Shown one piece after another: positions 49,070 to 64,000 of a stretch of 64,000 nt of DNA. Positions within the stretch are counted from its first letter, which is position 1; each line of letters starts with the position of its first letter. Source of the DNA: Vitellaria paradoxa (Eukaryota; Streptophyta; Magnoliopsida; Ericales; Sapotaceae); contig CM034244.1 of NCBI GenBank assembly GCA_019916065.1, positions 36,460,877-36,524,876 of the forward strand. The letters are read 5' to 3'. Made by a program: the position numbers and the translations under genes. The notes beneath the pieces are model-generated. The model ran no database searches, was not told the origin of the DNA, and was given only the letters and a program-made list of their open reading frames with translations.

Positions 49070-50023
49070 TTATGGCATAAAAGATTAGGCCATATTTCTA
49101 AAGAAAGAATTCAAAAGCTTATTAATGATGATATTCTAATACCATTTGATTTTGGGGACTCAGACACATGTGTTGACTGTATTTGTGGAAAGCTAACCAA
49201 GACTAAGAAAAATAGTACAATCACAGCAGTGGTCTAGTTGAAATTATACACACTGACATAAGTGGACCTTACACTACTATTTTTTATGGTAATAAATTTT
49301 TTCTCACTTTTATTGATGATTTCTCTTGTTTTAGCTATACTTTTCTTATAAAAGAAAAATCAGAAACTCTTAAAATTTTAAATTTTAAAAAAAAAAAGTT
49401 AAAAAATAATTGTCAAAAGTCATTAAAATTATGAGGTCTGATCGTGGTGGTGAGTATTATGATAGATATGATGTCACTGGACAACATATGGGACCGCTTG
49501 CCAAGTACTTGCAAGAATGCGGAGTTATTGCCAATATACCATGTATGATAGTCCTAAACAAAATAGTGTGGCTGAAAGGCATAATCGCACTCTTAAAGAT
49601 ATGATGAGAAGTGTGATGAATAGATCTAACTTACCCACGCACCTTTGGAGTGAAGCCATTAAATGTGCCCTTTACATCCTTAATAAAGTCCCCATTAAAT
49701 CTATTCCTAAAACATCAGTTCAATTAAGGACTGGTAGAAAATCTAGCCTTAATCATCTTCGTGTTTGGGATTGTCTAGTAGAAACAAGGATTTATAACCC
49801 ATTTGAAAGAAAAACTGATCCCAAAACCACGCATTATTACTTCATTGGGTGCCCAGATCATTCAAAAGAATATATGTTCTACTATCCCATACTAGGTGCT
49901 AAGATTATTGAGTCTCAGATAGTTAAGTTCTTGGAGCTTGATACTGCTGATGCGGTGATATCACAACCAATCACTAAGGATAGGGAAGTTGAAGTAATTC
50001 TTATTCCTTTGCCTACTATTTAG
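49070..50023 (+). pseudogene. Copia integrase, broken
   Basis: Starts with the HHCC zinc-binding region (WHKRLGHISKERIQKL from 49073, then C..C.CGK). The catalytic core is split across frames: RSDRGGEYYDRY at about 49436, then DSPKQNSVAERHNRTLKDMM in a second frame, followed by the LWSEAIKCALYILNKVP block and the C-terminal region to a stop near 50023. Confidence 0.8.
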
Positions 50024-50329
50024 CAAGGTGTTGTGCTTGCACTTGTTGATAGAGGTGATCATCAGCAACTTGAGTCTGACACTGTTCCTACAGTTGATAT
50101 TGTTTTTACCCTTAATCCTATTAAGTCTATTCCAGAAGCTACTGCTATGAGATCTAGGAGATAGAGAAGATCTGCTATTTCTAATGAATACATTGTTTAT
50201 CTTAATGAAAGTGACTATGATATAGGTCCTGTAACTGATCTAGTGAATTTTGTTAGTGCTGTTTCGAATCCTCAATCCAGCATGCGGATGGATGCTATGT
50301 CAGATGAAATGCAATCTATGACACATAAT

Positions 50330-51083
50330 AAAGTGTGAAAGCTCATCGATCCTCCTATGGACTGCAAGCCTATTGGTTGTAAATGGGTGTTTAAAACCAA
50401 AAGTGACTTTAAAGGGTAGATTGAGAGATTCAAGGGTAGATTGAGAGATTCAAGGCAAGATTGGTTGCTAAGGGTTTTACTAGAAGGGAAGGAGTCGATT
50501 ATAATGAGACCTTTTCACCTATTTCATCAAAGGACTCATTTAAGATTATTATGGCTTTGGTGGCTCATTTTAATTTGGAGCTTCACCAAATGAATGTCGA
50601 GACTGCCTTCTTGAATGGTGATCTAGATAAGGAGATTTATATGATGCAACCAAAAGGCTTTAAGGTAGAGGGTAAGGAACATATGATATGTAAGCTGAAA
50701 AAGTCCATCTATGGTTTGAAGCAATTTTACGCCAGTGATACTTAAAATTTGATGAAATAATCACTTCTTTGGGCTTTGTCGAAAATAAGGTTGATCAATG
50801 CATATATCTCAAGGTCAATGAGAGAAATTTTATCTTTCTTATTCTTTGTATTGATGATATCCTTTTTGCTACTACTGATTTGTGTCTCTTAAGAGATACT
50901 ATGTCACCGTTATCTAACACTTTTAATATGAAAGATCTTGGAGAAGTCTCTTTTATTTTGGCAATGAGATCATTCGTGATAGATCTCGTGGTATGTTGGG
51001 GCTTTCTCAAAAGTGATACATCAATTATATACTTGAGAGGTTTAATATGCAAAATTGTCGATCTTGTGAAGTTCCAATTATGA
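50330..51083 (+). pseudogene. Copia reverse transcriptase, broken
   Basis: Contains KPIGCKWVFKTKSDFKG, RLVAKGFTRREGVDYNETFS, the first catalytic Asp replaced in context (HQMNVETAFLNGDL for the usual LDVKTAFLNGDL), IYGLKQ and the second catalytic pair as CIDDILFAT (usual YVDD). Stops, a 20-bp duplication at 50415-50454 and several shifts inactivate it. Confidence 0.85.
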
Positions 51084-51159
51084 AAAGAGCTAAATTAAAT
51101 AAAAGTCAAAGCCCCAAGAATGATCTTGAAGTGAAATCCATGCAAAAAAAAAAAAAACT

Positions 51160-52690
51160 ATGCCAATGCAGTTGGTAGTCTCATGTATGCACATGTGTGT
51201 ACCCGGTCGAATATAACTTTTGCTGTGAGTGTTAGGGGTGTGCATAATTTGGTCAAATTTTACTTTTCGAATCGTACCGACCAAATTTAAAAAGTTTGGT
51301 TTGGTTTGGTTTGGTTTAGTTATTATTTTAGTAATAATTGATTCAGTTAATTTTTTTTAAAAATAATGGTTATTGGTTTTGGATATGGTTTTGAATTTTT
51401 TAAAACCGAATTAACCAAATTAACCGAATTAAAATTCATAATATTTAATGTGTATATATACATATAATTAACTAATATAAATACACTTAACTTTTGAAAT
51501 TTTATGACTTTTAAAATTCTGAAGAGAACTATTAAAGTGTTCATTCTCAAGTTTCAATAAATAATTTTATATAGTATTAAATATAATTAACTTTTGAAAT
51601 GCCATACTTTTTGAATTTTTGATGATTAAATATATAGTATATTACTTACGTTCTTTAGTATATACTATTATATACTGCCACTTTAGTCTTCACCCATATT
51701 TTTGTTTTGTTTTGTTTTTTTTAGTTTCATTAAGAATTTTATTTTCTTAGTTATGGTTTAATGGAAACATATATTGGCTTTTGTAATTTATAAGTTAGAA
51801 TTTTAATGCTTTGATGACATTATGCTTTTTGTTGAACTTAAAATAAAAAATTGTTATTTTATCTCTATAACTAAATTATAAAAAATATATGTAAATTAAT
51901 AAGTTTAATCGAACCGATCGTAACCAAACCAAAATAATTCGGTTCGGTTAATATTTGGTTAATAGATATTATTTGGTCGGTTTGGTTATCATTTCTAATT
52001 TTCGAAAATATTCGGTTCGATTATGAAAGTTATCATTTTCGAACTGTACCGACCGATGCTTACCCCTAGTGAGTGTTCTTGAGAGATATCTCTCGAATCT
52101 TAGAATGAATCATTGGGTAGCTGCAAAGAAAGTTATAAGATATTTGCAGAGAACCAAAGACTATATGCTTGTTTATAGAAAAATTGACTATCTTAAAGTT
52201 ATTGGTTATTCAGATTCAGATTTTGTTGGATGTGTGAATGACATGAAGTCTGCTTCAGGATACATATTTATGCTAGCCGGTGGAGCTGTTTCTCGGAAGA
52301 GTGTGTAGCAAATTCTTACAGCGTCTTCGACTATGCATGCTGAGTTTGTAGCATGTTTTGGCGCTGCAACTCCTGCTATTTGGTTGCGAAATTTCATTTC
52401 AGAACTAAAGGTGATTGATTCTATAGCTAGACCACTAAAGATTTTTTGTAATAATAGTGTGGCCGTTGTCTTTTCCAAGAACAATAAATTTTCAAGTGGG
52501 TCTAAACATATAAAGATCAAATATTTATCTGTTAGAGATTTGGTAAAGAAATGAGACATTATCATTTAGCATATAAATACCGAACAAATGATGGCAGACC
52601 CCTTAACCAAAGGACTTAGACCCATTGTTTTTAATAGACATATTTCTAACATGGGTGTTATAGAGTTTTTTGATGTACTTGGTTAGTGGA
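51160..52690 (+). pseudogene. Copia RNase H, interrupted by a hAT MITE
   Basis: RNase H begins around 51160 (NAVGSLMYA, TFAVSV) and continues after the MITE with VLERYLSNLRMNHWVAAKKV, YSDSDFVGC, SASGYIF, SSTMHAEFVA and MADPLTKGL to about 52650. Removing the MITE and one copy of its target duplication gives contiguous homology. A stop (TAG) at about 52306 and others break the frame. Confidence 0.85.
51233..52068. mobile_element. Non-autonomous hAT element (836 bp) with exact 8-bp TSD
   Basis: Ends TAGGGGTGTGCAT and (right, inverted) TAGGGGTAAGCAT, flanked by GTGAGTGT at 51225-51232 and 52069-52076. The core has (TTTGG)n-like repeats near the left end and cggttcggtt words near the right, a style shared with other plant hAT MITEs. 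No coding capacity. Confidence 0.88.
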
Positions 52691-53305
52691 AGTTATTTTT
52701 TTATATTATGTAATAGATATTTTTTTAATGTTCAGACTTTTAGTTTCTTATTCTTATTGATATTGAATGAAGGTTATCATCTATGTTCTTTTGATAACAT
52801 TGGTACATGAATATACTCATGATTATATATATATATATATATATATTATATTTGAAATCTTAAGTTTCTTGTTATTTAAGCATTTTGGGATATGTCTTAT
52901 TTTACTTTTGAGATATTTTGTGTAAGACATATTGGTTTCCATTTGAAACCTTAGAATTCCCTTACTTGTTTAATGAGCATATCTAAAGAGAATTTGATTG
53001 ATTAGATATTAACACATTTATAAGATCACTTATTGAGTGCTAATTTCCACCACCCTAGCTCATTTGATCTATGTCGATAAGGTCGTTGACATTTATAATC
53101 ATGAGTAATATTACATGAATTATAAGTGTAATGTTTGCTTTGGTTTAATATTGATTATTTTATTGAACAATATTGTTTTAAGTGTTGTTTCTCATATTTA
53201 CTTGGCTTTGAAATGTAGCCACATATAATCTTTAATCCGAGAGTCATTTTTAAAATCTTTTCTAAAATTAAAAAGAAATATTTAATGTTTGCTCAAGTGG
53301 GAGAA

Positions 53306-53764
53306 TGTTGAAAATTTTCATATACTGAACATACATTAATTAATTTTTTAATTTGCCAAAAACAGGTTAGAACCAAGTTAAAGATGAGAATATACATGAT
53401 AAGAATTATTTTATTGTGATTTATATTGTTGGGCTTATGTGCACCTGATAAAGATAATGAGGATAGACGGTTAGTGTAGGCCAGTTGTTAACCCACTGCA
53501 GGCCTTTTTATGGAAGGGCCCAGTAAAGTTAGGGTTCACTCTTATACATTTGATAGGTCCACTCTCTTCACAATAGGCAGATAGTTGTTCCCATTGATAG
53601 CTATTATATTAATTGTGATAGAGAGGAAAACCAATCTCTAATAATTTCTAATCTTTTAGAGTTAAAAATGGAACAATCATAATCCGGTACGCTTCCGCAT
53701 ATTTTATTTTTACGTAATTAATATTCCAATTCTTACATATAATTGTATAAATTTATTTCCAATA
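53306..53764 (+). repeat. 3' LTR of Copia element
   Basis: TGTTGA...CCAATA, 459 bp, preceded by the polypurine tract aagtgggagaa. By eye it differs from the 5' LTR roughly every eight bases. Confidence 0.93.
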
Positions 53765-53769
53765 ATATA

Positions 53770-53893
53770 TGATAATGATTTACATTCAAAAAAAAAAAAA
53801 GCTAACAATTTACTAAATACTAAGATATATAATATTCTAATATAAGTGTGTATAAATATAATATCTCATAACTTAATATAGAATATTTCAACA
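53770..53893 (-). repeat. LTR of older retroelement, part 2
   Basis: On the minus strand it starts TGTTGAAATATTC (53893 leftward), giving a TGTTGAAA...TTTTCAACA LTR of about 244 bp once joined with 44042-44161. Confidence 0.7.
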
Positions 53894-55329
53894 GAAATGA
53901 ATAATAAAAATTTAAAAATGAAATAATTATTATATTAACATTAAAAAAAAATATGTGCACATGCTTAAGTGCTACCGTGGGGCCTATAAAACGATTTCTC
54001 CAAAAGAAAGCCCATAATTTTGATGAGTGGCGTATTAAACCATAGTAGGCCCACCCGTAGAGCTGGCATGCATTGTTTTTTTTTGGCTAGAATCGAATCT
54101 CTCTACATGTGTATACCTTTAATTATGAGTAGTAAGGGATTCTAGATACTTAAAATCTTGTTTGTATTTGCATGTGAGGGGATTTGGTGAACTTCACAGC
54201 CTAGCCATGCATGAAAAGGGTTCGACTCATTGACTTATATATAACGATAATAATGAGAGATCGCACACTTGAATTTATAAAAAGAAAAAATGAAATAGAA
54301 TAGAAAAAGAAATAAAAGAAAGAAATCAGGATAATTAATTATTGGCAACAGCCAGATGGCATATAGGAATATATATGTGAGATATATATAATTATAGTCG
54401 GATTATAACACAAATAACAAAATTTAAGTATCAATAATAAAACTTTATCGTGAAATTGAAAGAAACGAAGAGAAAAATAAAATAAAATTTTAGAATTCAT
54501 CTTTTATTTGTGAGTTTTTGAAAAACAATAATAAAAGAAATAAAAAGAAAAATGAGTGTTAAAATTTTAAAATTTATATATCCTCTCACGAGTCAATAGA
54601 AGTGGAGAGAATAGAAAAATGAATTAACGAAACATTTAAAATGATATATTTACTCATAAAATAAAGAATAATAAAAAAAATTACAAACATTTCTCACAGC
54701 TAAATAAATTGATAAACTTCCAACTTGTCAAAGGATTCAATGGTAAAATGGCAATACAAATTCTTTTTCATTCCATTTATTTTCAATTCACAAAAAATAA
54801 AAAAAAGAAAATCATTATCTTTTCTCTCCTAAATTCCCAAACAAATAAAGATAAAACTATTATCATTTTTTCTTCAATAATTAATATTTTACTTCCTTCT
54901 CTTTTCTCTCTCCTATAAGTGAGCAAAGGGCAAGCGAAAATTTTGATCCTTTCAACTCAAATTCACTTTAATTACATATATAATAAAATATTTTAAATAC
55001 GTTTTTGCATTATAATAATACACAAAAACTAATTATTAATAAAAATAATACAAAATTTATTTGCATTTATTGGTTGGATATGTATTGTTATTATGATTTA
55101 TTTATCTGTAGTTGTGTATGAAATTATATACTTGCAGTTACATAGGCCCTATTTGATTTGCTGGCTTATTCCATTCACATTCACTTATTTACAAGTAATC
55201 CTTTTAAAAAATAAAAAAAAATTAAAGAAAATTGTTAAAAGTTAGTTTTGTGTTTGGTGAAAAAAAATGGAATTTTTGATAAAATTTGATTTTTTTGGTA
55301 AAATCTAGTAAATTAGACCAAACTACTAA

Positions 55330-55731
55330 GGATGCGTTTGGAGCGTCAAAAAATAATAAAAAACATGGTTTAGGTAACTTTTTGGCGTTAGGTGTACACC
55401 CATCAAATCATTTTTTTAGATATGAACGGTCAAAAATTTTTACTTTTGCGTCAGTTTTTTAGAGAAAGAATCCGTTTGAACGATTTTTTTAAATCTGTTT
55501 AAACAGTTTTATATTAGAATTTATTGAAAGTCATTGAAAATTTATTAGAGTTTGTGAAAATATTATTAAGGTAAGTAAAAAATTTATTGAAATTTCTAAA
55601 AATTTGTTGAGATATATAAGTATATATAAATTTATAGAAATTTTATAAAGAGCAAAATGTATTAGAGTGTTTTAAAAATTTTTAGAAGTTTTTAGAAATT
55701 TTCATACATTTTCAGCCTGCCAAACAAGTCC
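55330..55731. mobile_element. Tourist-like MITE (402 bp) with TAA duplication
   Basis: Ends ggatgcgtttggagcgtc and (right, inverted) ggacttgtttggcaggc, flanked by TAA at 55327-55329 and 55732-55734. A related left end (ggccatttggagtgtt) occurs near 580. Confidence 0.65.
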
Positions 55732-57079
55732 TAAATTGATTTTTAATGTGATTTTTTATGAATCTATTAAATTTCACATTCCCATTCTGCCCTTTCCGGA
55801 TGGGGATATTTAAGGTCACCTCTCATGACACGTCACAGAAATACTTAATATTCTTTTGTTTGCATTTGCATGTGAACAGAATTTAGCTAGGCTAGCCTGG
55901 AGCCATGCCCGAAAGGGATTGACTGATTGACGTATTATATACACCAAAGTCATAAAGGCGTCTTAAATAAAATAAAATTTTATAAAATTCTATAAATATA
56001 ATTTACGAGGAAATATAATTTAAATTTTTTATTCATTATATAAATTATGAGACATTTATTTTATTAATTTTATTTTATTTTGTACACTTTTATACAATTT
56101 TAAACCTACCTAAACCTTGTATATAACGTGGCACGACGATTAAAAAAAGAAAGATTGGTATCACGTAGCATTACGTGCGGGAACTATTAAATTAAAATTT
56201 AATTATTCATATTCATTTAAATAATTTTTAGATTAAAAATCTATAAATAAATTGAGACGTTGAATTTTTAATTCAACGCTCATTGACAACACTACCCCGA
56301 GTCTTAATGAATATGTTTTTCCTCGTGTTTTTCAGTAGCAGTTTGCCTTTTATTTTTTAATTATTTTTTGTTATATGCTTATTTAATTTTTTTTATTTAA
56401 AACAATAATTTGAATATTTTGAAAACTTAAATTATATTCACATAAAATTTATTTATAGTTAATTAAAAAATAAAAAATAAAATTAAAAAGTGATTCTTGT
56501 ATTTATATTTGATAGAAAATAAAAGACATGAAACTTATTAAATTAAAAAAAATAATATATTGTAAATGAGGAGCTGTGCGTTTCCACATGCTTTCCAGTT
56601 TCCAGCAAGAGTGTTTTTTTTTTTTTTTTTTTGAGAAAATCAGCTGTTTTTTTAACTCTCTCTCTCTCACTCTCTCTCTTAATTCTTAATTATTTAGTTT
56701 CATATTTATTCATTTTTTTCCTCGCAAACCTGCGTTTCTGCAAATCTGGGGAGGTGTACTAAAAGTACTTCTGTCCTCTCTCTCTCTGTCTCTCTCATCC
56801 ATTTCTAGAATCCATACTTGAATTACACGTGTGGGTGTACAGATATATGAGGGAGATTAGAGATGGGTGGAAAGAGAGAATGAAGAAGAGATTATGTGAA
56901 GTGGAAGCAAAATATGCTATATTTTTCATACGCAAACGATGATTACCTTGTGATTGAAGAAAAATGCAGCGAAAAAGGACAAGTTAAGAGTCAAGGCCAA
57001 GAAGACCAACCATCTCTCTCGGAGGTCCCCCTCCAATCCGTTTTCCACTCCACCTATATATCAACCAAACTATATATAT

Positions 57080-57133
<54 letters not shown>

Positions 57134-58737
57134 AATGTATGTATATGTCCATATTGATATTCTAAGCAAACCCCAGCAGCATCCCCATCACCATCGCCAT
57201 TACCACTTCATGAAGCTTTCTCTTCCCCCATCCCTCTTTCTAAAATTGTATATATGCACCTACATATATAGCTCTCTATAATTTTCATCAAAGTAGTTAC
57301 AAGAACAAACCTTTCTATTCGGATATCCATCAGAGAAAATAAAAAATAAAAATAAAAACTAAAATAGAAATGAAATAAAGTAAATAGAATAAATATTAGT
57401 GCGGTTTAGAGTGTTAAATTTTGACAAAAATAGAAAAAAATCAAAAGTAGGTAAATTTTAAATTATTGGGTATTTGATAAATTCCTCAAAAAATGTAAAC
57501 AAATTGGTAAAAGTTAAAAAAGTTAATAAAAATTTAGTACAAATTAAAAAAAATTAGTAAAAATTATAGATTCTTGGTGTAAAAAATTAAAAAAATTAAA
57601 AATTTTGACAAAATTTAGACTTTTTTTTTTTTTTATCAAATTTAGCACTCCACACTACTAATTATTAGCTGTAACAAAATAGTTGGGATGCCGGCGAAGA
57701 TTTTTTCTTTTTCTTTTTTTTTTTTTTTTCTGCTAAGCATGCCCCGGGGAGGAAATAATGCCTACTTTTGAGAAAAATACAAGCACAGGAATTAAAATTG
57801 TCAACGACGAGCGTCCATAAAGAAGACAATTTCTTTCTCGTTTCAGTCTTCGTTTTTGCTTGGTAATCTTGTCATTGGCCGTATCGCACATAGAGAGTAT
57901 GAAAAATTTTCTCATTCCTATTCTCTAGATGCGCTACTTGTTTATGTCTAAAAATTAAAATTATTTATTAAATTAAAATAGTATTATAAAATATTTATAA
58001 GAATAAAAATTGTACATTCTTTAAATAAAATAATATTATATGTTATTATTAAAAATAAAAATTATATGTATTTTAAATTAAATAATATCATATATCAACA
58101 CATACGATTGTACAAATATAATTAATATAGAAATGAGCATGAAATCGAGTACAAAACGTGCCTAATTTCATCTCTGTGCCTACCAAAGCATTATTTAAAT
58201 TTCTATCTTGACAAAAAAAAAATATCTCTATAACCTTCTTAAAGACCAATAACGTAGATAATTGCTGAGACTATTGTTTAGATGGTAAAAAAAATTGAAA
58301 TAATTGATATAAAAATGATATGTGTAACCAAATTTAATAAAAAAAACTAAAAATTTTTATAATATTTTATAGTTTTTGGTGAATTTAAGTATACTAAACA
58401 GTTAGCATCTTCCCATCTTTAATTGTCAGTCGTTGTGGATGCAGGACAGAGCTTCAATTATCCTATAACTCAATTAGCCACAGCTTTCCAAACGATACCT
58501 AAATTTAATCCAAACTTTGATCATTTCTACATACAAGCATTTAACTTGTTACGGGTGTGAAATTAGTATAAAAAGAATTTGTTTATTTATTTATTAATTT
58601 TTTTCTGTTAAAATTGGGACAGGATTAAATTAAACCAACTCCAAATCTACTAAGCTAAATTCAATCCAAATCTACCACAGTACTATCCATTCCACTTTGA
58701 GAAGGACAGGCCGATACAGATGGTGATAAATCTTGGG

Positions 58738-59078
58738 GGTGTTTGGCAATCTAAAAATTAGCAAAAAAATATCAAAAGTTAGTTTTTGAGTGTTTGGCAA
58801 AACCACAAGTTTTGCCACTTTTTTGATTTGCTACAGTAAAAAGTACCACTCCATCATTACATTTTTTTGATTTGCTACAGTAAAATACATACCAAATACC
58901 AAAAAGTTACAACTTTTTTACTTTGCTACAGTAAAAAATTTACCAAACACCCAAAAGTTACTAAAAGAATACTAAAAATTCCACTTGGTTCAACCAAACA
59001 CACAAAAAAGTGTAAAAAAAAAAAAACACCAAAAAACTACCAAAACTTAAATTTTTTTTTAACTTCCAAACACCTTCC
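58738..59078. mobile_element. MITE with internal TTTGCTACAGTAAAA repeats
   Basis: Ends ggtgtttggcaatc and (right, inverted) ggtgtttggaagtt. Three internal copies of tttgctacagtaaaa (about 58828, 58872, 58921). Non-coding; superfamily not assigned. Confidence 0.65.
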
Positions 59079-59883
59079 TTGTTGCCCTCGAACGTAATCC
59101 ATCAATCTCTGCACACATTTAAGCAGACCACACAGAAGTACAACCACCGCCTAAATTAAGAGATGATTTAACAATTGAGGCTAGGAATTCCCTCGCATCG
59201 ACGGCGTTCGAATTCTTCTCGGGTTTATGAGTGAAAAAGAAAAGAAAACCACCGCTTGGTTTGAAATTTATATTTTATTTTTTTATTTTATGTGAAATGT
59301 AATATTCTTTTTTTTTGTTTTTTTATTTTTAATGCTTGAAAATTTTAATAAAGTCTTGGATATTTAATATGTAACTTAAAAGGGTAAAATAGATATCTAA
59401 TATGATTTTTTTTTTTTTGTGATTATAGTATTTTTAACTTAACATTGATTGTCAGATTAATAGAATATTTTTGCTGGGACAAACATTTCAATGCGTGAAT
59501 GCAAATTTTAAATATTAAACGTAGATATTTATAATTAGACAAATGTTAAAAGATAATGTATATATAATTTACCCTTACTCTTTTTTTTTTCTCCCTTAAG
59601 TAATCGGTGTTTGGATGGAATTTTACTAAGATTTAGATGGTGTTTGGATCATCAAAAAACACTAAAAAAATTTTAATTTTTATCAATTTTTTACGATTAA
59701 ATTTTGTCTTATATCACTTTTACAACAACTTTTAATTTTATTTTTGACAAACATCGACCCTAATTCATTATCTATTAAAATGGTTGGTTAGATTTTTACA
59801 CTAGCAAGTTCTATAATTATCAATTATTTAATTTAGTAATGCTAAGGCTTAATTTTAGAATATTTATTTATTTTTACGTTTTA

Positions 59884-60199
59884 GGTGGCATTTGGTTTAT
59901 ATTTTTATTTTTTGTTCTGTATTTTTTATTCTTTTTTTTAGACTTATATTTTGAAAAATACTAAAAATGCATTTGGTTTGATATTTTTTATTTTTCATAT
60001 TTTGAGATTTTCTTTATTATGAGTTAAAAATATTCAAAACAACTTTTGGTCATTTTACATTTCATGTGTAAACTTATTTTCTGTTTTTTTAAAATAGATT
60101 TTGAAAACACGAGTAGTCAAATGTATTTTAAACCGTTCTCCTTATTTTTAAAAGTCTAAAATAGAAAATGAGGTCAAAATAAATATACCAAACGAGATC
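59884..60199. mobile_element. Tourist-like MITE, copy D
   Basis: Left end ggtggcatttggtttat preceded by tta, with the family body (ttcatgtgtaaacttatttt) in the middle and the right end caaacgagatc. The right flank is not an exact TWA. Confidence 0.6.
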
Positions 60200-60859
60200 A
60201 ACTTTTTGTAACTAACTTTTTAACTTTCTTTGTTTATCTGACACATTTACCTTTGATTGTTTAAAAGAAATCCAAAATGTAAGAGGATAACTTTGGTCAA
60301 TTAAAAATACGAAAGGCTAGAAATTAAGCTAAAACCAATAGAAGTTGGGGGTTCCTAAATGGTGCCAGAATGTATATTACCAGTGAAGTAATAGCAAAAA
60401 TTTTTAGGCCCCATTAATACAAGGAGTACGTAATTCTTAATTAAAAGGATAAAATATATAGCAAAAAATACTATTTTCGCGTAAAAAAAAATAATTTAGT
60501 CGTTGGCCTCTAAAAGTAAAAATTTGATCTGCTAGAGTGATTTTTCTACCCAAAAAAAAAAAAAAAAAAACCAAATGTGGGCATTGTTTTTCTTTTGATT
60601 GGTAATTTTTTTTTTTTTGGTAAGTAATAAGGGCAATGTTGTAACTTCGTCTTAAAAAAACTCTCATGCGCGTGGTTGAGGTGGTTCGTTTATTACCGAA
60701 TTTCCGATTTAAAACCTAACATCTCCGTCAACACCCCCACTTGACGGCATATCCAGGAAAAGCAAGTGGGGGCAGGATGGTCATAGAGGAAAGAATCTGT
60801 CACTAGCAACAAAGGAGCTGAGCTGTTGGGGCCCACGAAAACGCTGGAGCCGAATGGGA

Positions 60860-61106
60860 TTGGGGCGGGTGGGCGGGCGGGGCCTATTCTCGGACTCCAA
60901 ACACGCATCCAATGGCATTTAAGACACAGCACAACGGAAGCAGAAAAGAGGGGTGTTGTTTTTTTGAGGGTTGTCTTCTCCTTCTCCTTCTTCGTCTTCG
61001 CTGCCGTTTTCGAGAGAGAGAGAGAGAGAGAGATCTGATCTGAAAGGAAGAGAGAAGTAGGGTTTTCCTTTTCTTTTCTTTTGAGTCTACGGTGAGAGAC
61101 AGAGAT
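60860..61106 (+). promoter_or_regulatory. Alpha-tubulin proximal promoter and 5' leader
   Basis: A GC-rich stretch (gggtgggcgggcgggg, about 60866), a CCAAT-like atccaat near 60908, then a CT-rich and (GA)n leader (61014-61032) just before the start codon. The transcription start is not determinable, and a clear TATA box is lacking. Confidence 0.45.

Positions 61107-64000
<2,894 letters not shown>

Larger units (their letters stand above)
44162..53764 (+). mobile_element. Ty1/copia LTR retrotransposon, degenerate, 9.6 kb
   Basis: Two LTRs (44162-44621 and 53306-53764), 5-bp duplication ATATA at 44157-44161 and 53765-53769, primer-binding site tagtatcagagcc at 44624-44636 and polypurine tract aagtgggagaa at 53295-53305. 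The internal order gag, protease, integrase, reverse transcriptase, RNase H is that of Ty1/copia. Every domain carries stops or frameshifts, and the LTRs differ at many sites, so it is old. Two later insertions lie within it (46465-47960, approximate, and 51233-52068). Confidence 0.92.
53894..60690. other. Intergenic repeat-rich region upstream of alpha-tubulin
   Basis: No gene was recognised. It has AT-rich DNA, MITEs (55330-55731, 58738-59078, 59884-60199), a (CT)n(AT)n tract at about 57083-57132, and a CT-rich non-repetitive stretch at 56740-57240 with short open frames but no homology I recognise. The last few hundred bases may hold distal tubulin promoter elements. Confidence 0.6.

Noticed and set aside
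56740..57240. CT-rich region considered as a microRNA precursor or a lost gene leader
   Set aside because: No known miRNA sequence and no convincing fold-back was seen. The short open frame at 56896-57165 ends in a (CT)n(AT)n microsatellite.

Overview
The window is nuclear DNA of a flowering plant. It has spliced genes with canonical GT-AG introns, a plant-type U6 snRNA gene with an upstream sequence element (USE), plant mitochondrial carrier and alpha-tubulin genes, and AT-rich intergenic DNA full of plant transposons (Copia, Gypsy, RTE and L1 LINEs, SINE, hAT, Tourist-like MITEs, Helitron-like ends). I cannot place it closer than angiosperm from sequence alone. All exon coordinates were read by eye from frame continuity across splice sites.

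Left part (1-11.6 kb): a MITE-rich start, a complete U6 snRNA gene (1868-1969, + strand), then an 11-exon organelle-type elongation factor P gene (2455-11609, +). Its introns hold an aldehyde dehydrogenase 7-like exon relic, a 119-bp tandem repeat and an RNase H relic.

Middle (15.6-33.5 kb, - strand): two tandem genes of the mitochondrial dicarboxylate/tricarboxylate carrier (DTC) family. The right one (24495-33495) is a complete 6-exon, 297-residue DTC. The left one (15592-22246) is a strongly diverged paralog. It keeps four recognisable exons in the same phases with valid splice sites, but all three carrier signature motifs are degenerate, the N-terminus has an acidic extension, and exons 2 and 6 cannot be found. 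Its introns carry a hAT-like element with an RTE LINE nested inside it, both with readable target-site duplications, plus a SINE and head-to-head L1 fragments.

Right part (33.5-60.7 kb): no host gene was recognised. It holds a 3.9-kb hAT element with a broken DUF4371/hAT-dimerisation transposase (39201-43123), and a 9.6-kb degenerate Ty1/copia element (44162-53764) that sits inside an LTR of an older retroelement and itself carries a hAT MITE and a further insertion in gag. MITEs and Helitron-like fragments fill the rest.

Right edge: an alpha-tubulin gene (61107 to beyond 64000, +), five exons visible and cut off by the window end at about residue 405.

Nothing looks like an operon, CRISPR array or prokaryotic system. 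The most interesting item is the diverged DTC paralog; the nested, datable transposon stack comes next.
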